From Staphylococcus saccharolyticus (GTDB taxonomy: Bacteria; Bacillota; Bacilli; Staphylococcales; Staphylococcaceae), in the NCBI RefSeq assembly GCF_900458815.1, contig NZ_UHDZ01000001.1, forward strand, positions 186,001 through 250,000: a stretch of 64,000 nucleotides of DNA, in the 5' to 3' direction. A program made the position numbers and the translations under genes. The notes below the pieces were generated by a model. The model was not told the DNA's origin. It did not search any database and worked only from the letters and a program-made list of their open reading frames with translations. This document shows positions 50,648 to 61,143 of the stretch, piece after piece. Numbering within the stretch: position 1 is the stretch's first letter; each line of letters starts with the position of its first letter.

Positions 50648-51504
50648 CGAATCCATCCCATTTCTTAACTAAAGTTTCAAATGCATCATTACTTACTAAA
50701 ATGCGTGAGATTTTGTAATTATCGACATTTGGTGTGACTGCTTTTTCTTGAAGTGTAAAACCATATTTCATATGAGCATTCTTAATCGCTTGAATTTTAT
50801 CACCATTAATTAATCCATAAGGGTAAGCTATGGCTTGTTCATTTTTACCATATTTAGAAATTAAATTTTTATTACTTTTTTAATATCTTTTGTAGCAATA
50901 ACGTTAGATACTTCAATAAACTTAGATTTATTTCCTTTTTTAGTGAATGCAAATCATTTGTATGAGATTCGAAATCCCATAGACCCGTCTCATGCATTTT
51001 ATCTAACTCTGATTGAGTAATCATATCTAAGTTATGAAAATTTTTTCTCCTATGTGTCCGGTAATTAAAAATCCAGTTGCTGGTATTTTATATTTTTTAA
51101 CACAGGAAAAGCATTATCATAAATAGTTTTATCCATATCATCAAAATTAATCCAAACACTTTTTTTGGGGAATTTTCCTTTTCCTTTTTCTTTGTAGGTA
51201 ATAAATTCTTGCATAGTGAGGAATCTAGCATTATGAGCTTTTAGCCATTTAATTTGTGACTGAAACTCATGATCTGTCACACTATAATTTTTAATTTCTT
51301 TGCTACTTGAAAATATTGTAATAAGTCATTTAGTGCATCTTTTTTTCTCACTCTGTGATAGTTTAACGCTAAAGCGCTATTCTTTTTAAACTTTAACTTC
51401 TTGTGATTTTCATCAGCTTGAGCATAATGATGATAAATAGGTTTAGCATTCGTCATTATTAACAACATTATTAAGCTAATGAAGATGAATTTGAAAGGTT
51501 TCAT
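50634..51504 (-). pseudogene. icaB: PNAG N-deacetylase IcaB, frameshifted
   Basis: The start [20 protein letters not shown] is a signal peptide (ATG 51504). [16 protein letters not shown] and the metal-binding [21 protein letters not shown] belong to the polysaccharide deacetylase fold, but they lie in different frames (shift near 51285). Further shifts near 51065 and 50878 separate [11 protein letters not shown] and the C-terminal part ending KWDGFDEEN. IcaB normally removes some acetyl groups so that PNAG stays attached to the cell. At least three indels. Confidence 0.9.
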
Positions 51505-51507
51505 GCT

Positions 51508-51807
51508 TCACGACCTTTCATACAATTTTTCGGAAATGATACTTATAGTAAAAAAGATAAAAATAATAAATGTAAAGATACCCATTAGACCAAATATATT
51601 ATAAATTTCTGTATTTTCTACGTTTAAAGTGATACGAATTGTAATGACACTTTCAATTTGTGAATTAATAAGTATACCAATATATACGACCATGGCGACA
51701 ATACAATAAATCCAAAACGTACAAGATATCGCAATGAACAAGCTCTCCCTAACTAGATTCAATGACGATTTTACTGTTGGATATTTCCTCTGTCTGGGCT
51801 TGACCAT
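51508..51807 (-). CDS. icaD: PNAG synthase accessory protein IcaD
   Basis: An intact 99-residue protein with two membrane helices (about residues 25-47 and 70-92). [17 protein letters not shown] is the classic start. It overlaps the end of icaA by 37 bases, as in other ica operons. IcaD is needed for full activity of the IcaA transferase. Confidence 0.92.
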   Translation of the reverse strand: MVKPRQRKYPTVKSSLNLVRESLFIAISCTFWIYCIVAMVVYIGILINSQIESVITIRITLNVENTEIYNIFGLMGIFTFIIFIFFTISIISEKLYERS

Positions 51808-52976
51808 GTAGCATAGCCAATAATGCTTTAGGAAACACTACAATGACAACAGCAGTGTTGATAATCCAATAAATGGTTGGATACCAACTTACAAAAATCA
51901 ACCCAACTGTATTTTTCTTTTCTTAGCGACTGTCTATAAATAAAGCAACTGTAAATTGAATTATATTAATAAATGTCATAGTAAATGATGAAAAGAAGAA
52001 AATTGAAAAACTATATTTCAAGTATGTGTAATCTAAAAAGTTGGCTGTTACTAATAAAAATGCTAGATAAATAAGAACGACATAAACCCAAGTAATTGAA
52101 ATAATTTGTTCAAACATGAGTAAATAGAGTGGTATTTTTCTAGATTTCATTGTTACCCAAAAATCTCTTAGTAGGACTTCGCGTCCCCCTTGAGCCCACC
52201 TTACACGTTGCTTCCATAAGCCTCCAATAGTTTCAGGTACGAGCATCCAGCACAAAGCACGTGGCTCATATTTAATTTGAAATCCTGATAAATGTAATTT
52301 CCAAGAAACAGTAATATCTTCAGTAATCATATCAGTATCCCAATGATCAACTTCTTTGAGGGCACTTTTCTTGAATAATGTGAAAACACCAGAAATTGTA
52401 TTGACCGCACCAGCAAGTGATTGACTATGTTTAATACAACCAATGAGACTTGAGTATTCTATTGTTTGAATTTTTCCTAATATAGAACTCTTATTACGGA
52501 TACGAGGATTTCCTGTTACAGCACCTAGTTTTGGATTCTTTTTAAAGTTAAGGTGCATCATCATCAACCATAGTATCTGCATCAAGACACATGACATAGT
52601 AATAAGAGGCATGTTTAACACCTTGGTTTAATGCATTAGTTTTACCTCGATTCACTTGCAAATCCAAGAATTTAAAGTCGTAACTTTTTTTCATGTCTTA
52701 AATAATCTCTGCAGTGTTATCAGAACTACCATCATTGATGATGATAATTTCTTTTTTAGTGTAGTTTAAAGATAATACGCTTTTGAGAGTGTCTCTTATA
52801 CTGTTTCACTTTCGTTGTATTATGCCAGTAAAAACGTAACACCCTCAATGTTTTGTTGGTTACCTTTTACTAATTTCTTTCTGTTAAATGGTTTTTCCTT
52901 AATGAAAAAGTAATAAATTAATCCTACTATCCAATAAATTGACATAAAAACAGGATAAAAAAGTAAAAGTAGCAAT
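51771..52976 (-). pseudogene. icaA: PNAG N-acetylglucosaminyltransferase IcaA, broken
   Basis: The GT2 synthase that polymerises UDP-GlcNAc. The likely start is TTG 52976 (LLLLLFYPVFMSIYWIVG). IIIINDGSSDNTAEII and YYVMCLDADTMVDDDA carry the nucleotide-binding Asp residues, VTGNPRIRNKSSILG follows, and the catalytic part MITEDITVSWKLH...QRVRWAQGG is in the long frame 51923-52621. Lesions: disruption near 52800, TAA near 52697 (family Tyr), a frameshift near 52555, TAA at 51923 after LFIDSR, and a frameshift near 51800. Without IcaA no PNAG can be made. Confidence 0.92.
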
Positions 52977-53129
52977 TTATATACCTACCTTTCGTTAGTT
53001 AGGTTGTATCGCATATACTAATCGAAAGTATTTCAATTTGCAATAGAATGTTGTTATACTTGAACGGTAATACTTGTAATTTTAACTTAATTTTTCTGAA
53101 ATATAATGAATAAGGGGGAGATTTTAGAA

Positions 53130-53687
53130 TTGAAAGATAAGATTATTGATAATGCAATAACCTTATTTTCTGAAAAGGGGTACGACGGTACAACGCTTGA
53201 TGACATCTCAAGAAGCGTTAATATTAAAAAAGCCAGTCTTTATTATCATTATACAAATAAAGAAGAGATATATCGCAAAAGTGTAGAAAACTGTTTTAAC
53301 TACTTTTTAACTTTTATTCTCAAGAATCGTGACGATAATTACTCAATTGATGGACTTTATCAGTTTTTATTTAAGTTTATATTTGATGTCGATGAAAGGT
53401 ATATCAAATTATATGTTCAATTATCCAATGCACCAGAAGCATTGTCTTCAGAGATTAATGACTATCTCAAAGAAGTAAATGAAACAATAAATAGTGAAAT
53501 TATAAAATATTATGATCCCTCCTATATATCTATGGATAAAGAAGATTTTAAAAATTTGATTTTCCTTTTTCTTGAGAGTTGGTATTTACGAGCCTCTTTT
53601 TCACAGAGATACGGGGGTATTGAAGATAGTAAGAATAACTTCAAAGATGAAGTGTGTTCGTTGTTAAATGTATTTTTAAAAAAATAA
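53130..53687 (+). CDS. icaR: TetR-family repressor of icaADBC
   Basis: An intact 185-residue repressor. TTG 53130 ([20 protein letters not shown]) gives the usual IcaR length and has GGGGGAG at good spacing; ATG 53106 overlaps that ribosome site. The helix-turn-helix is [21 protein letters not shown] at residues 20-41. It is divergent from icaA across 153 bases that must hold both promoters and the operator. Confidence 0.93.
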   Translation: MKDKIIDNAITLFSEKGYDGTTLDDISRSVNIKKASLYYHYTNKEEIYRKSVENCFNYFLTFILKNRDDNYSIDGLYQFLFKFIFDVDERYIKLYVQLSNAPEALSSEINDYLKEVNETINSEIIKYYDPSYISMDKEDFKNLIFLFLESWYLRASFSQRYGGIEDSKNNFKDEVCSLLNVFLKK

Positions 53688-53764
53688 ATTTTGTAACTAG
53701 TATGTAATAAATTTCTTATTTTTTTAAGGATTTTCGTTGCATATTTTTTTAAATCAAAAAAATA

Positions 53765-54069
53765 GTTGACAATATTTATTAAACTTGTGATTCTTAAGTT
53801 AGCAATTAATTTTTTGTATTTTGCACAATTTCATAGAGTTATGAATAATTCAATTTAAATAATAATTAACCGAAAATTTGATTTAATTGTGACTATATTT
53901 ATTTAATTAGTTAGATTTATTTTTGAGAATTGGTTTTAACAACTATTGTAAATAAAGTTATGTCATTCAATTTAATCTTTCAACAATTAAAATAGACTAC
54001 TATTATGCACAACCATAAAATTTAGGTAACACTTACAATTGCCCAGTTGTAAGTGTTTATTTTTTTACT
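53765..54069 (+). ncRNA. icaZ: Possible IcaZ regulatory RNA
   Basis: The interval downstream of icaR has TTGACA at 53765 and ends in a strong terminator: ACACTTACAA (54029-54038) pairs with TTGTAAGTGT (54047-54056), then TTATTTTTTTA. No ORF fits. In ica-positive staphylococci a noncoding RNA named IcaZ is encoded next to icaR and acts on the icaR mRNA leader. The place and size suit it, but the -10 box is weak and I could not compare sequences. Confidence 0.45.
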
Positions 54070-54173
54070 GAAGGTAAAATTTAATTTAATGGGTATGTTA
54101 ATAAGTAGCATACGTAAAATAGCGGTAAAGTTTTTGTAATGTAAATTATTTTATTATTTTGAAATGGGGTTAT

Positions 54174-54615
54174 ATGAAAATGAAGAAAATTACTTTAGTT
54201 GGTAGAGCAGTATTAGCAGGTACAATTGCTTTATCAGGAGTCGCAAGTATTGCAAGTGCAAACGAAATGCATCAAACTAGCACTTCTACTTACCAACAAA
54301 AGGTGGATGCGCTTAATCATCTTAAAAGTAAAAAACAAATTAGCAATAAAGAATATCAAAAGAGAATGGAAGCTTTAAAAGAGTATGATAAACATGGACG
54401 TACAAATATGGGCATGAGACCTTATGGTGGTTTTCCACCTAAAGGTATGACAAATCATCAATATGTTGAACTAGAGAAAAAAGTTGATAATGATTATACA
54501 ATGTCTACAAAAGAATTTGAAAAAAAGTCGATAAAGAAACACAAAATATTGCAAATAAATATGGCGTAACAATTTATGCACCACAAAAAACATTCAAATC
54601 AGAAAATAATAATTA
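54174..54615 (+). pseudogene. Small secreted protein, late frameshift
   Basis: MKMKKITLVGRAVLAGTIALS...ASA is a signal peptide (ATG 54174). The mature part has a short SHOCT-like helical segment (YQQKVDALNHLKSKKQISNK). A one-base indel near 54525 truncates it; the original frame continues VDKETQNIANKYGVTIYAPQ to TAA near 54615. Function unknown. Only the last 30 residues are affected. Confidence 0.7.
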
Positions 54616-54625
54616 ATGAACATAT

Positions 54626-54692
54626 CCTATAAGTGATTAAGATATACGAGATTAACTAATTTTTTTAATAATCACTTATAGGGTATTTTTTC
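54626..54692 (+). terminator. Terminator after the secreted protein gene
   Basis: CCTATAAGTGATTA (54626-54639) pairs with TAATCACTTATAGG (54669-54682), then a T run after GGTA. Confidence 0.85.
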
Positions 54693-54760
54693 ATGGAGAT
54701 ATTTGTAATACTCGAAATTTTCTTGGTTGAGCATGAATGAGCAAGAGTGAAGAGATATAA

Positions 54761-56519
54761 AAAAAGAGTCTGGGACATAAAGTTCTTAGACTAGTAAAAA
54801 AAGACAATTTCTATTGAAATAATATAGAAACTGTCTTTTTTATAATTATTCAAACCATATTTAGCTCGTTGAGCTGCTATTTTTCTTATATTAAGTGCTA
54901 TTAGTACAAATCCTATTTCTCTTTTGACTTTATTTATGCCTCGAACCGACATTTGAGTGAAACCCAAAATAGCCTTCATAAATCCGAAAACAGGTTCTAC
55001 ATCAATTTTTCTTTGACTGTAAATGTTTTTTGTTTCCAGTTCAGAAAGCTTCTTACTGATTTGGGCTTTAAAATATTCCCAGTTATAATTTTTCATTATT
55101 TTTTTATTTGTTTTTGAGTAGAATTTCATACACTGATTTTTCAGAAGACATTCTGAAAAATCATCACATTCATATAATTTGAAGTTTCGCTTAAATCCGT
55201 ACTTATCATGACGATAGGCATATCTCTTAACCCAGTCGTTTATTGTTCGGACAAATGAATTCGTCATTCATTTCGTCGTATTCCCAATTTTGAGTGTTAA
55301 AGATGTCACTTTTATATTTTTTAGTTTTATCTTTAATAAACATACCGTAGGTTATAAGCGGTGTTCGATTAAAATCATCTATAATTGCTATATAGTTTGG
55401 TTCGCTGCCATAACCTGCGTCAGCTACAATATATTCAGGTAATTGACCATAGGTCTTTTGAATTAAATTTAAGAATGGAATCATCGTTCTCATATCTGTT
55501 GGATTTTGATATGCATTATAAGATAAAACAAATTGAGAATTTGTTGCTATTTGTAAATTATACCCTGCCTTGAGTTGTCCATTTTTCATATGATCTTCTT
55601 TCATTCTCATAAATGTTGTATCATGGTCTGTTTTAGTGTAACTATTTCTATCATTTAAAATAGATTTTTGAATTTCGTATTTAGACTTTCGCTTAGAGTA
55701 ATCATTAATTTGTCTTTCGTATTTTTTTGATTTTAGTTCGCTTGAGACGTATTGCTTTTCTTATCCTAGTACATGCTTCATTGTTGATTTGTTGGTTTAA
55801 ATCTTCGATTTCTTTATCTAAATGACTGCCAATTAGATTAATTTCTTCTTTAGTTAATTCATTATCGTGATCTTCTTTAATCTCAGGTATGATTTTATTT
55901 TTTATTAATTCACGATAGAGTGCTTTAGAATCTTTATTCATTTTTGATTCATGGTTATGAATGTTCTTTTTCAATACAAATGTATATCGATTGGCATTTG
56001 CCTCAACTTTTGTACCATCAATAAAAATAGCTTTATCATCTATAAGATTTTGTTTCAAACACTGACTATGAAATTAAATAAATAAAGATTCTAATAAAGT
56101 ATCTACTTAGGGATTTACTCTAAAGCGATGAATCGTTTTATAAGAAGGTGTTTGATTTTGTGACAGCCACATCATTCGAATACTATCATTAAGCAATTTT
56201 TCTATTTTTTGACCAGAAAATACAGATTGTGCGTAAGCATATAGCACTACTTTTAACATCATTTTAGGATGGTATGACGTTGCACCACGATAATGTTTGA
56301 ATTCATCGAATTTAGTATAGGGAATTGTTTCAACAATATCATTCACATATCTTGAAATATCGTTTATGGGGATAAGTACTGAAGTTTCTATTGGTAGAGT
56401 AAGTTGAGTCATGTTAGAATCTTCATACATAAGGCACCTCGTTAATTTAGTTTAGTGATGTTTATTAAATTATACGAAAATGCCTTGTTTTTCTAAGAAT
56501 TATGTCCCAGACTCTTTTT
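54761..56519 (-). mobile_element. IS1182-family insertion sequence, inactive
   Basis: A 1.76-kb element bounded by inverted repeats: AAAAAGAGTCTGGGACATAA at 54761-54780 and its counterpart TTATGTCCCAGACTCTTTTT at 56500-56519. Inside, on the minus strand, is one broken transposase. Both ends look complete. I cannot define a target duplication with confidence. Confidence 0.85.
54791..56430 (-). pseudogene. IS1182-type transposase, broken
   Basis: The N-terminal part reads LPIETSVLIPINDISRYVND and KFDEFKHYRGATSYHPKMMLK, the usual IS1182/DUF772 opening. It is stopped near 56107. The middle (FIDGTKVEANANRYTFV), the catalytic-region segment (YIVADAGYGSEPNYI) and the C-terminal part (VEPVFGFMKAILGFTQMSVRG) lie in separate frames: 55705-56058, 55227-55610 and 54791-55267. 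At least four lesions, so it cannot transpose itself. Confidence 0.88.
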
Positions 56520-56528
56520 AAATATTGG

Positions 56529-56632
56529 CAGTTGATGACTGAGTCAAAAAGGGAGTGATATCAAGTTTTTTCAACTCTATACCTCATTGATGGGGTGGAC
56601 AACGAATTCAATATGAATTCTGTCTCACTCCC
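56529..56632 (+). repeat. Staphylococcal intergenic repeat, copy D
   Basis: CAGTTGATGACTG, TATCAAGTTTTTTCAAC, GGGGTGGACAACGAATTC and GTCTCACTCCC occur in the same order as in copies B and C. The central ATTCATTCAG block is missing. It abuts the IS element. Confidence 0.72.
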
Positions 56633-56651
56633 AATATCAATATATTATTAG

Positions 56652-56741
56652 CGGAGGGAGAAGGATTAGAACCAACGCGAGCAAAAAGCTCCTACCAATC
56701 ACGAATGATTAGCCTCTTAAACCAGACTTGAGTATCCATCC
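56652..56741 (-). pseudogene. Degenerate tRNA-Ser relic
   Basis: The minus strand has tRNA-Ser features: GGATGGATACTCAAGTCTGG, a D-arm ending AAGAGG, a long variable arm GAGC-TTTTT-GCTC, GGTTCTAATCC in place of GGTTCGAATCC, and the 3' acceptor strand TCCCTCC-G. Length, about 90 nt, fits a class II tRNA. The acceptor stem has one mismatch, the T stem two, and the anticodon arm does not form a normal 7-base loop, so it is not functional. The rest of the gap to 57319 shows no gene. Confidence 0.7.
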
Positions 56742-57319
56742 AAAATCAGAACAATTGATATCTTATAATATATAGAACAATCTGTAAAGAGAAAGTTTAT
56801 TTTTTATTATAAACATGTAAATCTTCTTCAATGATCAACTTAAAATAGAGATATTATAAATAGTATTAATAATATCTAATCTCATATCAATAATGCTTTA
56901 ATATCATTAGTGTTTATCTTATTTAACCATTATTTATCCCCAGTCATAGTGTTAATCCTATACATTAATTTGAATTTTAAAGTTAATAATTAATGAATTT
57001 TTTGAAAAAAATATACTTTATTACAATCAAATAGGGAAAAGAATACGTATCATAATAGAGTTTCGTCAAAAAATTGACATCATTTCATGAATATTCAATT
57101 TTATTTATCAATATAAAATTGGTCCAACAAGTCTTATTTAGACATGTGCTTAATATCATGGCATCATAAATTGTCTTAATTTTATTACATGAAAACTTAT
57201 GAGGGTAGCATCTAAAGAGGATGTGGATTTAAAAATTCATACTTCACATTGCGTCGATTTTTTTATAATATAGCATTCATATTGATTTTTTTGAAACTAA
57301 GAAAAAGGAGGAAGCAGTC

Positions 57320-58489
57320 ATGAAAGATAACAAGATGATGTTCGTAATTTTTATGATAGGAACATTTACAGTAGGGATGGCGGAATATGTAGTAACAGGT
57401 TTACTTACTCAAATAGCTGGAGACATGAAAGTATCTATTTCAAGTGCAGGTTTACTTATTAGTGTTTATGCCATCAGTGTCGCATTAATAGGTCCTTTAA
57501 TGAGAATTTTCACTATGAAAGTTCATGCACATCGTTTGTTACCGATTTTAGTTGCAATTTTTATAGTAAGTAATCTAGTAGGTATGTTAGCACCAAATTT
57601 CAATGTATTATTATTATCAAGACTAATGTCTGCAGCAATGCATGCACCATTCTTTGGAGTTTGTATGAGTGTTGCGGCAGCTGTTGCTCCTCCTGCTAAG
57701 AAACCACAAGCCATCGCGCTTGTTCAATCAGGTTTAACAATCGCAGTAATGGTAGGTGTACCATTTGGCTCATTTTTAGGTGGATTTGCAAATTGGAGAG
57801 TTGTCTTTGGTGTTATGACAGTGTTAGCAATCATCACTATGTTGGGAATGATAAAGTTTGTCTCACACGTTTCTTTAAGTGCAGAGGCAAATATTTCTAA
57901 AGAATTAACAGTATTTAAGAACCCACATATTTTAATTGTGATTGCAATCATTGTTTTTGGCTACTCAGGTGTATTTACAACTTATACATTTATGGAGCCA
58001 ATGATACGAGATTTTTCACCGTTTAAGACTGTAGGTCTAACTGCTTGTTTATTTATGTTTGGTTTAGGTGGAGTAATAGGAAATTTAATTACTGGTAGTG
58101 TGCCAGAACATAAATTAACTAAGAATTTATATCTAACGTTTTTACTATTATTGGTAACAATCGTTCTATTTGTAACTGTTGTTCAGAGTTCAATATTAGC
58201 ACTAATCATTTGCTTTTTATTCGGCTTCGGTACGTTTGGTACCACACCATTACTAAATAGTAAAATTATTTTAAGTGCAAAAGAAGCGCCTCTTCTTGCA
58301 AGTACATTAGCAGCTTCTATCTTTAACGTTGCTAATTTCCTTGGTGCAATTATTGGCTCTATACTGTTATCAATAGGTTTGCCATATATACAAATTACAT
58401 TAATATCTGGTGGAATCATAGTATTTGGTATGATTCTTAATCTTATTAATCATCTTTATGAAAAGAGACATATTACATTCAATAACTAA
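57320..58489 (+). CDS. DHA1-family MFS exporter (AraJ-like)
   Basis: An intact 389-residue protein with twelve membrane helices. MMFVIFMIGTFTVGMAEYVVTGLL, with the acidic residue in TM1, and the motif-C-like VMVGVPFGSFLGG in TM5 are typical of the AraJ/YdhP/PbuE branch of drug and nucleoside/sugar exporters. AAGGAGG lies nine bases before the ATG. Substrate unknown. No regulator is adjacent. Confidence 0.85.
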   Translation: MKDNKMMFVIFMIGTFTVGMAEYVVTGLLTQIAGDMKVSISSAGLLISVYAISVALIGPLMRIFTMKVHAHRLLPILVAIFIVSNLVGMLAPNFNVLLLSRLMSAAMHAPFFGVCMSVAAAVAPPAKKPQAIALVQSGLTIAVMVGVPFGSFLGGFANWRVVFGVMTVLAIITMLGMIKFVSHVSLSAEANISKELTVFKNPHILIVIAIIVFGYSGVFTTYTFMEPMIRDFSPFKTVGLTACLFMFGLGGVIGNLITGSVPEHKLTKNLYLTFLLLLVTIVLFVTVVQSSILALIICFLFGFGTFGTTPLLNSKIILSAKEAPLLASTLAASIFNVANFLGAIIGSILLSIGLPYIQITLISGGIIVFGMILNLINHLYEKRHITFNN

Positions 58490-58515
58490 ATAATGATTAT
58501 TCATTACTATTTAAA

Positions 58516-58562
58516 AATGTCCCTATAAGGTTATATTTTCGAGTTAACTTTATAGAGACATT
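58516..58562. terminator. Hairpin between convergent genes
   Basis: AATGTCCCTATAAGGTTA pairs imperfectly with TAACTTTATAGAGACATT; no strong T run. Confidence 0.55.
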
Positions 58563-58614
58563 AATTTATAAAATGTACTTTTTTAAATCAATGACATTTT
58601 AATAAATCAAGCTA

Positions 58615-58885
58615 TCACTTAACGACTTTAAAATCGACGACTTGTGAGATTTGAGATAAATAATCTATTAACAATTGAGCGCCCTCGATTTGAATATCTT
58701 TTACGACAGGTTTATTAGCATACATATTATAATTACCACCGCTAACTGCTTTATAATTATTCACACATATTGTATATAATTGTTCTTCTTGTAGTGGCGT
58801 GCCGTTAAAATATAAATAACTGACTCGCTCGCCATAAGGACGATTAACGTGAATAGTATATTGAATGCCGGTAAATATATCATAG
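58615..58885 (-). pseudogene. 5'-nucleotidase family protein, C-terminal remnant
   Basis: On the minus strand a frame of about 90 codons reads FTGIQYTIHVNRPYGERVSY, LYFNGTPLQEEQLYTICVNN, YKAVSGGNYNMY and ends VVDFKVVK with TGA at 58615. This is the substrate-binding C-terminal domain of secreted 5'-nucleotidases; the metallophosphatase domain is gone. The upstream boundary coincides with the beginning of the secA2 remnant on the plus strand, so a deletion or inversion joined them. Confidence 0.8.
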
Positions 58886-59629
58886 TTGAAATGTTGGAAT
58901 CATTCTAATTTAGTGAATAATAAAAACATTCAATCAATGGACGCTTCAAAATTAGAAAATAGTGTTCTTTTTCAAAAGCGTGTCAAATCAATTGTTAAAA
59001 AAGCTCAACGTTTTTCAGAAGAAACAGCAATGGTTAATAGAGAAATGGCTAATGAATTTGAAAAAAGTATAAGCATTCAGCGAGAAAAAATATATACAGA
59101 AAGAAACTAAATATTAGAAACGACAGATTTTAAAAATTTCAACTTTGAACAACTTGCATATGATGTCTTCGCCAAAGATATTAAAAATAATCAATTAAAT
59201 AATGAAAGTGCACTCGTTAATTATATATATCAAAACTTGAGTTTTGTATTTAACGAAGATGTATCTACTATAGATATGAATAATTATGAAGAAATCATAC
59301 AATTTTTAACACAACAATTCGTACATCAACTTCATAGTAACTTTGAGGTTGTATCAGATCCATATTTAAAACTTCGCTTTTTACAAAAATCTGTTTTAAA
59401 AGCAATCGATAGTGAATGGATAGAGCAAGTTGATAATTTACAACAACTAAAATCTAGTGTAAATAATCGCCAAAATGGACAGCGTAATGTTGTTTTTGAA
59501 TACCATAAAGTTGTACTTGAAACTTATGAATATATGTCTGAAGACATTAAAAGAAATATTATAAGAAATCTATGTTTAAGTATTCTTACATTTGATCAAT
59601 CTGGCGACATAGTGATTTATTTTCCATAA
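58886..59629 (+). pseudogene. secA2: Accessory Sec ATPase SecA2, C-terminal remnant
   Basis: The fragment reads SMDASKLENSVLFQKRVKSI, KKAQRFSEETAMVNREM and EFEKSISIQREKIYTERN, then TAA at about 59108; it continues ILETTDFKNFNFEQLAYDVF, SEWIEQVDNLQQLKSSVNNRQNG and ends LCLSILTFDQSGDIVIYFP. This is the helical-wing and C-terminal region of SecA2. There is also a one-base shift at the start. The motor domains, and secY2, asp1-3 and the serine-rich adhesin gene that would precede it, are missing. Confidence 0.87.
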
Positions 59630-59648
59630 ACGAAGAGGTGTAATTCGC

Positions 59649-61143
59649 ATGACAATATATAATATAAATTTCGGGATTGGGTGGGCGAGTAGTGATGTAG
59701 AATATGCGCAAGCATATAAAGCACAATTATTACGCGAACTTAATTATCCGATAAAATTTGTATTTTTAGACTTTATTCAATCTGAAAATATTCAAACACT
59801 TACAAGTAACATTGGATTTAAAGATGATGAAGTGATATGGCTCTATCAATATTTTAGTGATATTAAGATTGCCCCTACAACATATACATTAGATGATTTG
59901 ATGTCAGAGTTAGGTAATGAAGTCACTCGACAAGAGCATGATGATAAAGTTTTACGTTTGTATTTAAACAATAACCAAACCGTTGTTACTTAAAGAATTC
60001 GTACGATAATATCGCCGATCGTGCAGAATTTGTAGTTAATGGTATGTTAATTCGTAAGGATTTTTATAGCTATGTAAGAACATTTTCAGAATATTATGCA
60101 TCGTATGATAATAAAGCTAAGTTGTACATGCGTCAATTTTATAATGAAGATGGCTCTATTGTTTACAATGAATACATTGACGAAGATGAGCATGTATATG
60201 TTTTTGATGACACTATAGTAAGCAGGAATTCATAGCATACTTTATACGTCAGCTTAAGTTATCTAAAAATGATATCATTATCATTGATCGTGCTACTGAC
60301 GTTGGACAGGCCATTTTAGAAAATAAAGCCTATAGCAAGGTTGGAGTGGTGGTACATGCAGAACATTTTAGCGCGCATTCAACAGACGGAACACATATTT
60401 TATGGAATAATTACTACGAGTACCAGTTTGAAAATGCGAAATATATCGATTTCTTTATTACCGCTACTGACTTACAAAATAAAATTTTAACGCAACAATT
60501 TGAAATCTATACTGATGATTCACCCCGAATTAGAACGATTCCTGTGGGCAGTCTAAAAATGTTAAACAATCCTCAAGAATCGAGAAAGCCATACTCTATA
60601 ATGATTGCATCGCGTTTAGTTAATGAAAAGCATGTAGACTGGATTGCACTTGCAGTTATAAAATCAAAGCAACGACTCCCACAGTTAAATTTTGATATTT
60701 ATAGCGATGGACCTGAACAAGAAAGGATTGAAAGGGTCATTAAAGAACATCAAGCAGAAGATTACATCCATCTAAAAGGATATGTGAATCTTCAAAATAT
60801 CTATAAAAAGTATGAACTGTTTATGACAGCTTCACAAAGTGAAGGTTTTGGTCTTACTTTAAAGGAAGCGATAGGCTCTGGTTTGGGAATGATTGGTTTT
60901 AATGTTAATTATGGTAGTCCAACGTTTATTCGACACAATCAAAATGGTTACTTAGTACCTATTGATTTAGATAATCAATCAATAGAAGAGGTGACTACTG
61001 AAATGGCAGAAAAGATTGTGCGATATTTTGAAGAAGGACCAAAACAACCACATGAGGTTTCATATGAAATAGCAGAATCATTTATAACACCGCGCATTGT
61101 AGATAAATGGAAACAATTAATAGAAGAGGTGCTACATGATTAA
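59649..61143 (+). pseudogene. gtfA: Accessory Sec glycosyltransferase GtfA, frameshifted
   Basis: GtfA adds the first GlcNAc to serine-rich repeat adhesins. MTIYNINFGIGWASSDVEYAQAYK is its typical start; the C-terminal GT-B domain has YSIMIASRLVNEKHVDW, DGPEQERIERVIKEH and SQSEGFGLTLKEAIGSGL with the donor-binding glutamate. Frameshifts near 59985 and 60225 split it into three frames. Full length would be about 500 residues. It follows the secA2 remnant by 19 bases and overlaps gtfB. Confidence 0.88.

Noticed and set aside
54761..56519. Active transposon
   Set aside because: The ends look complete but the transposase is in at least four frames.
56652..56741. Functional tRNA-Ser
   Set aside because: The anticodon arm does not give a 7-base loop, the T loop is GGTTCTAATCC, and the stems have mismatches.
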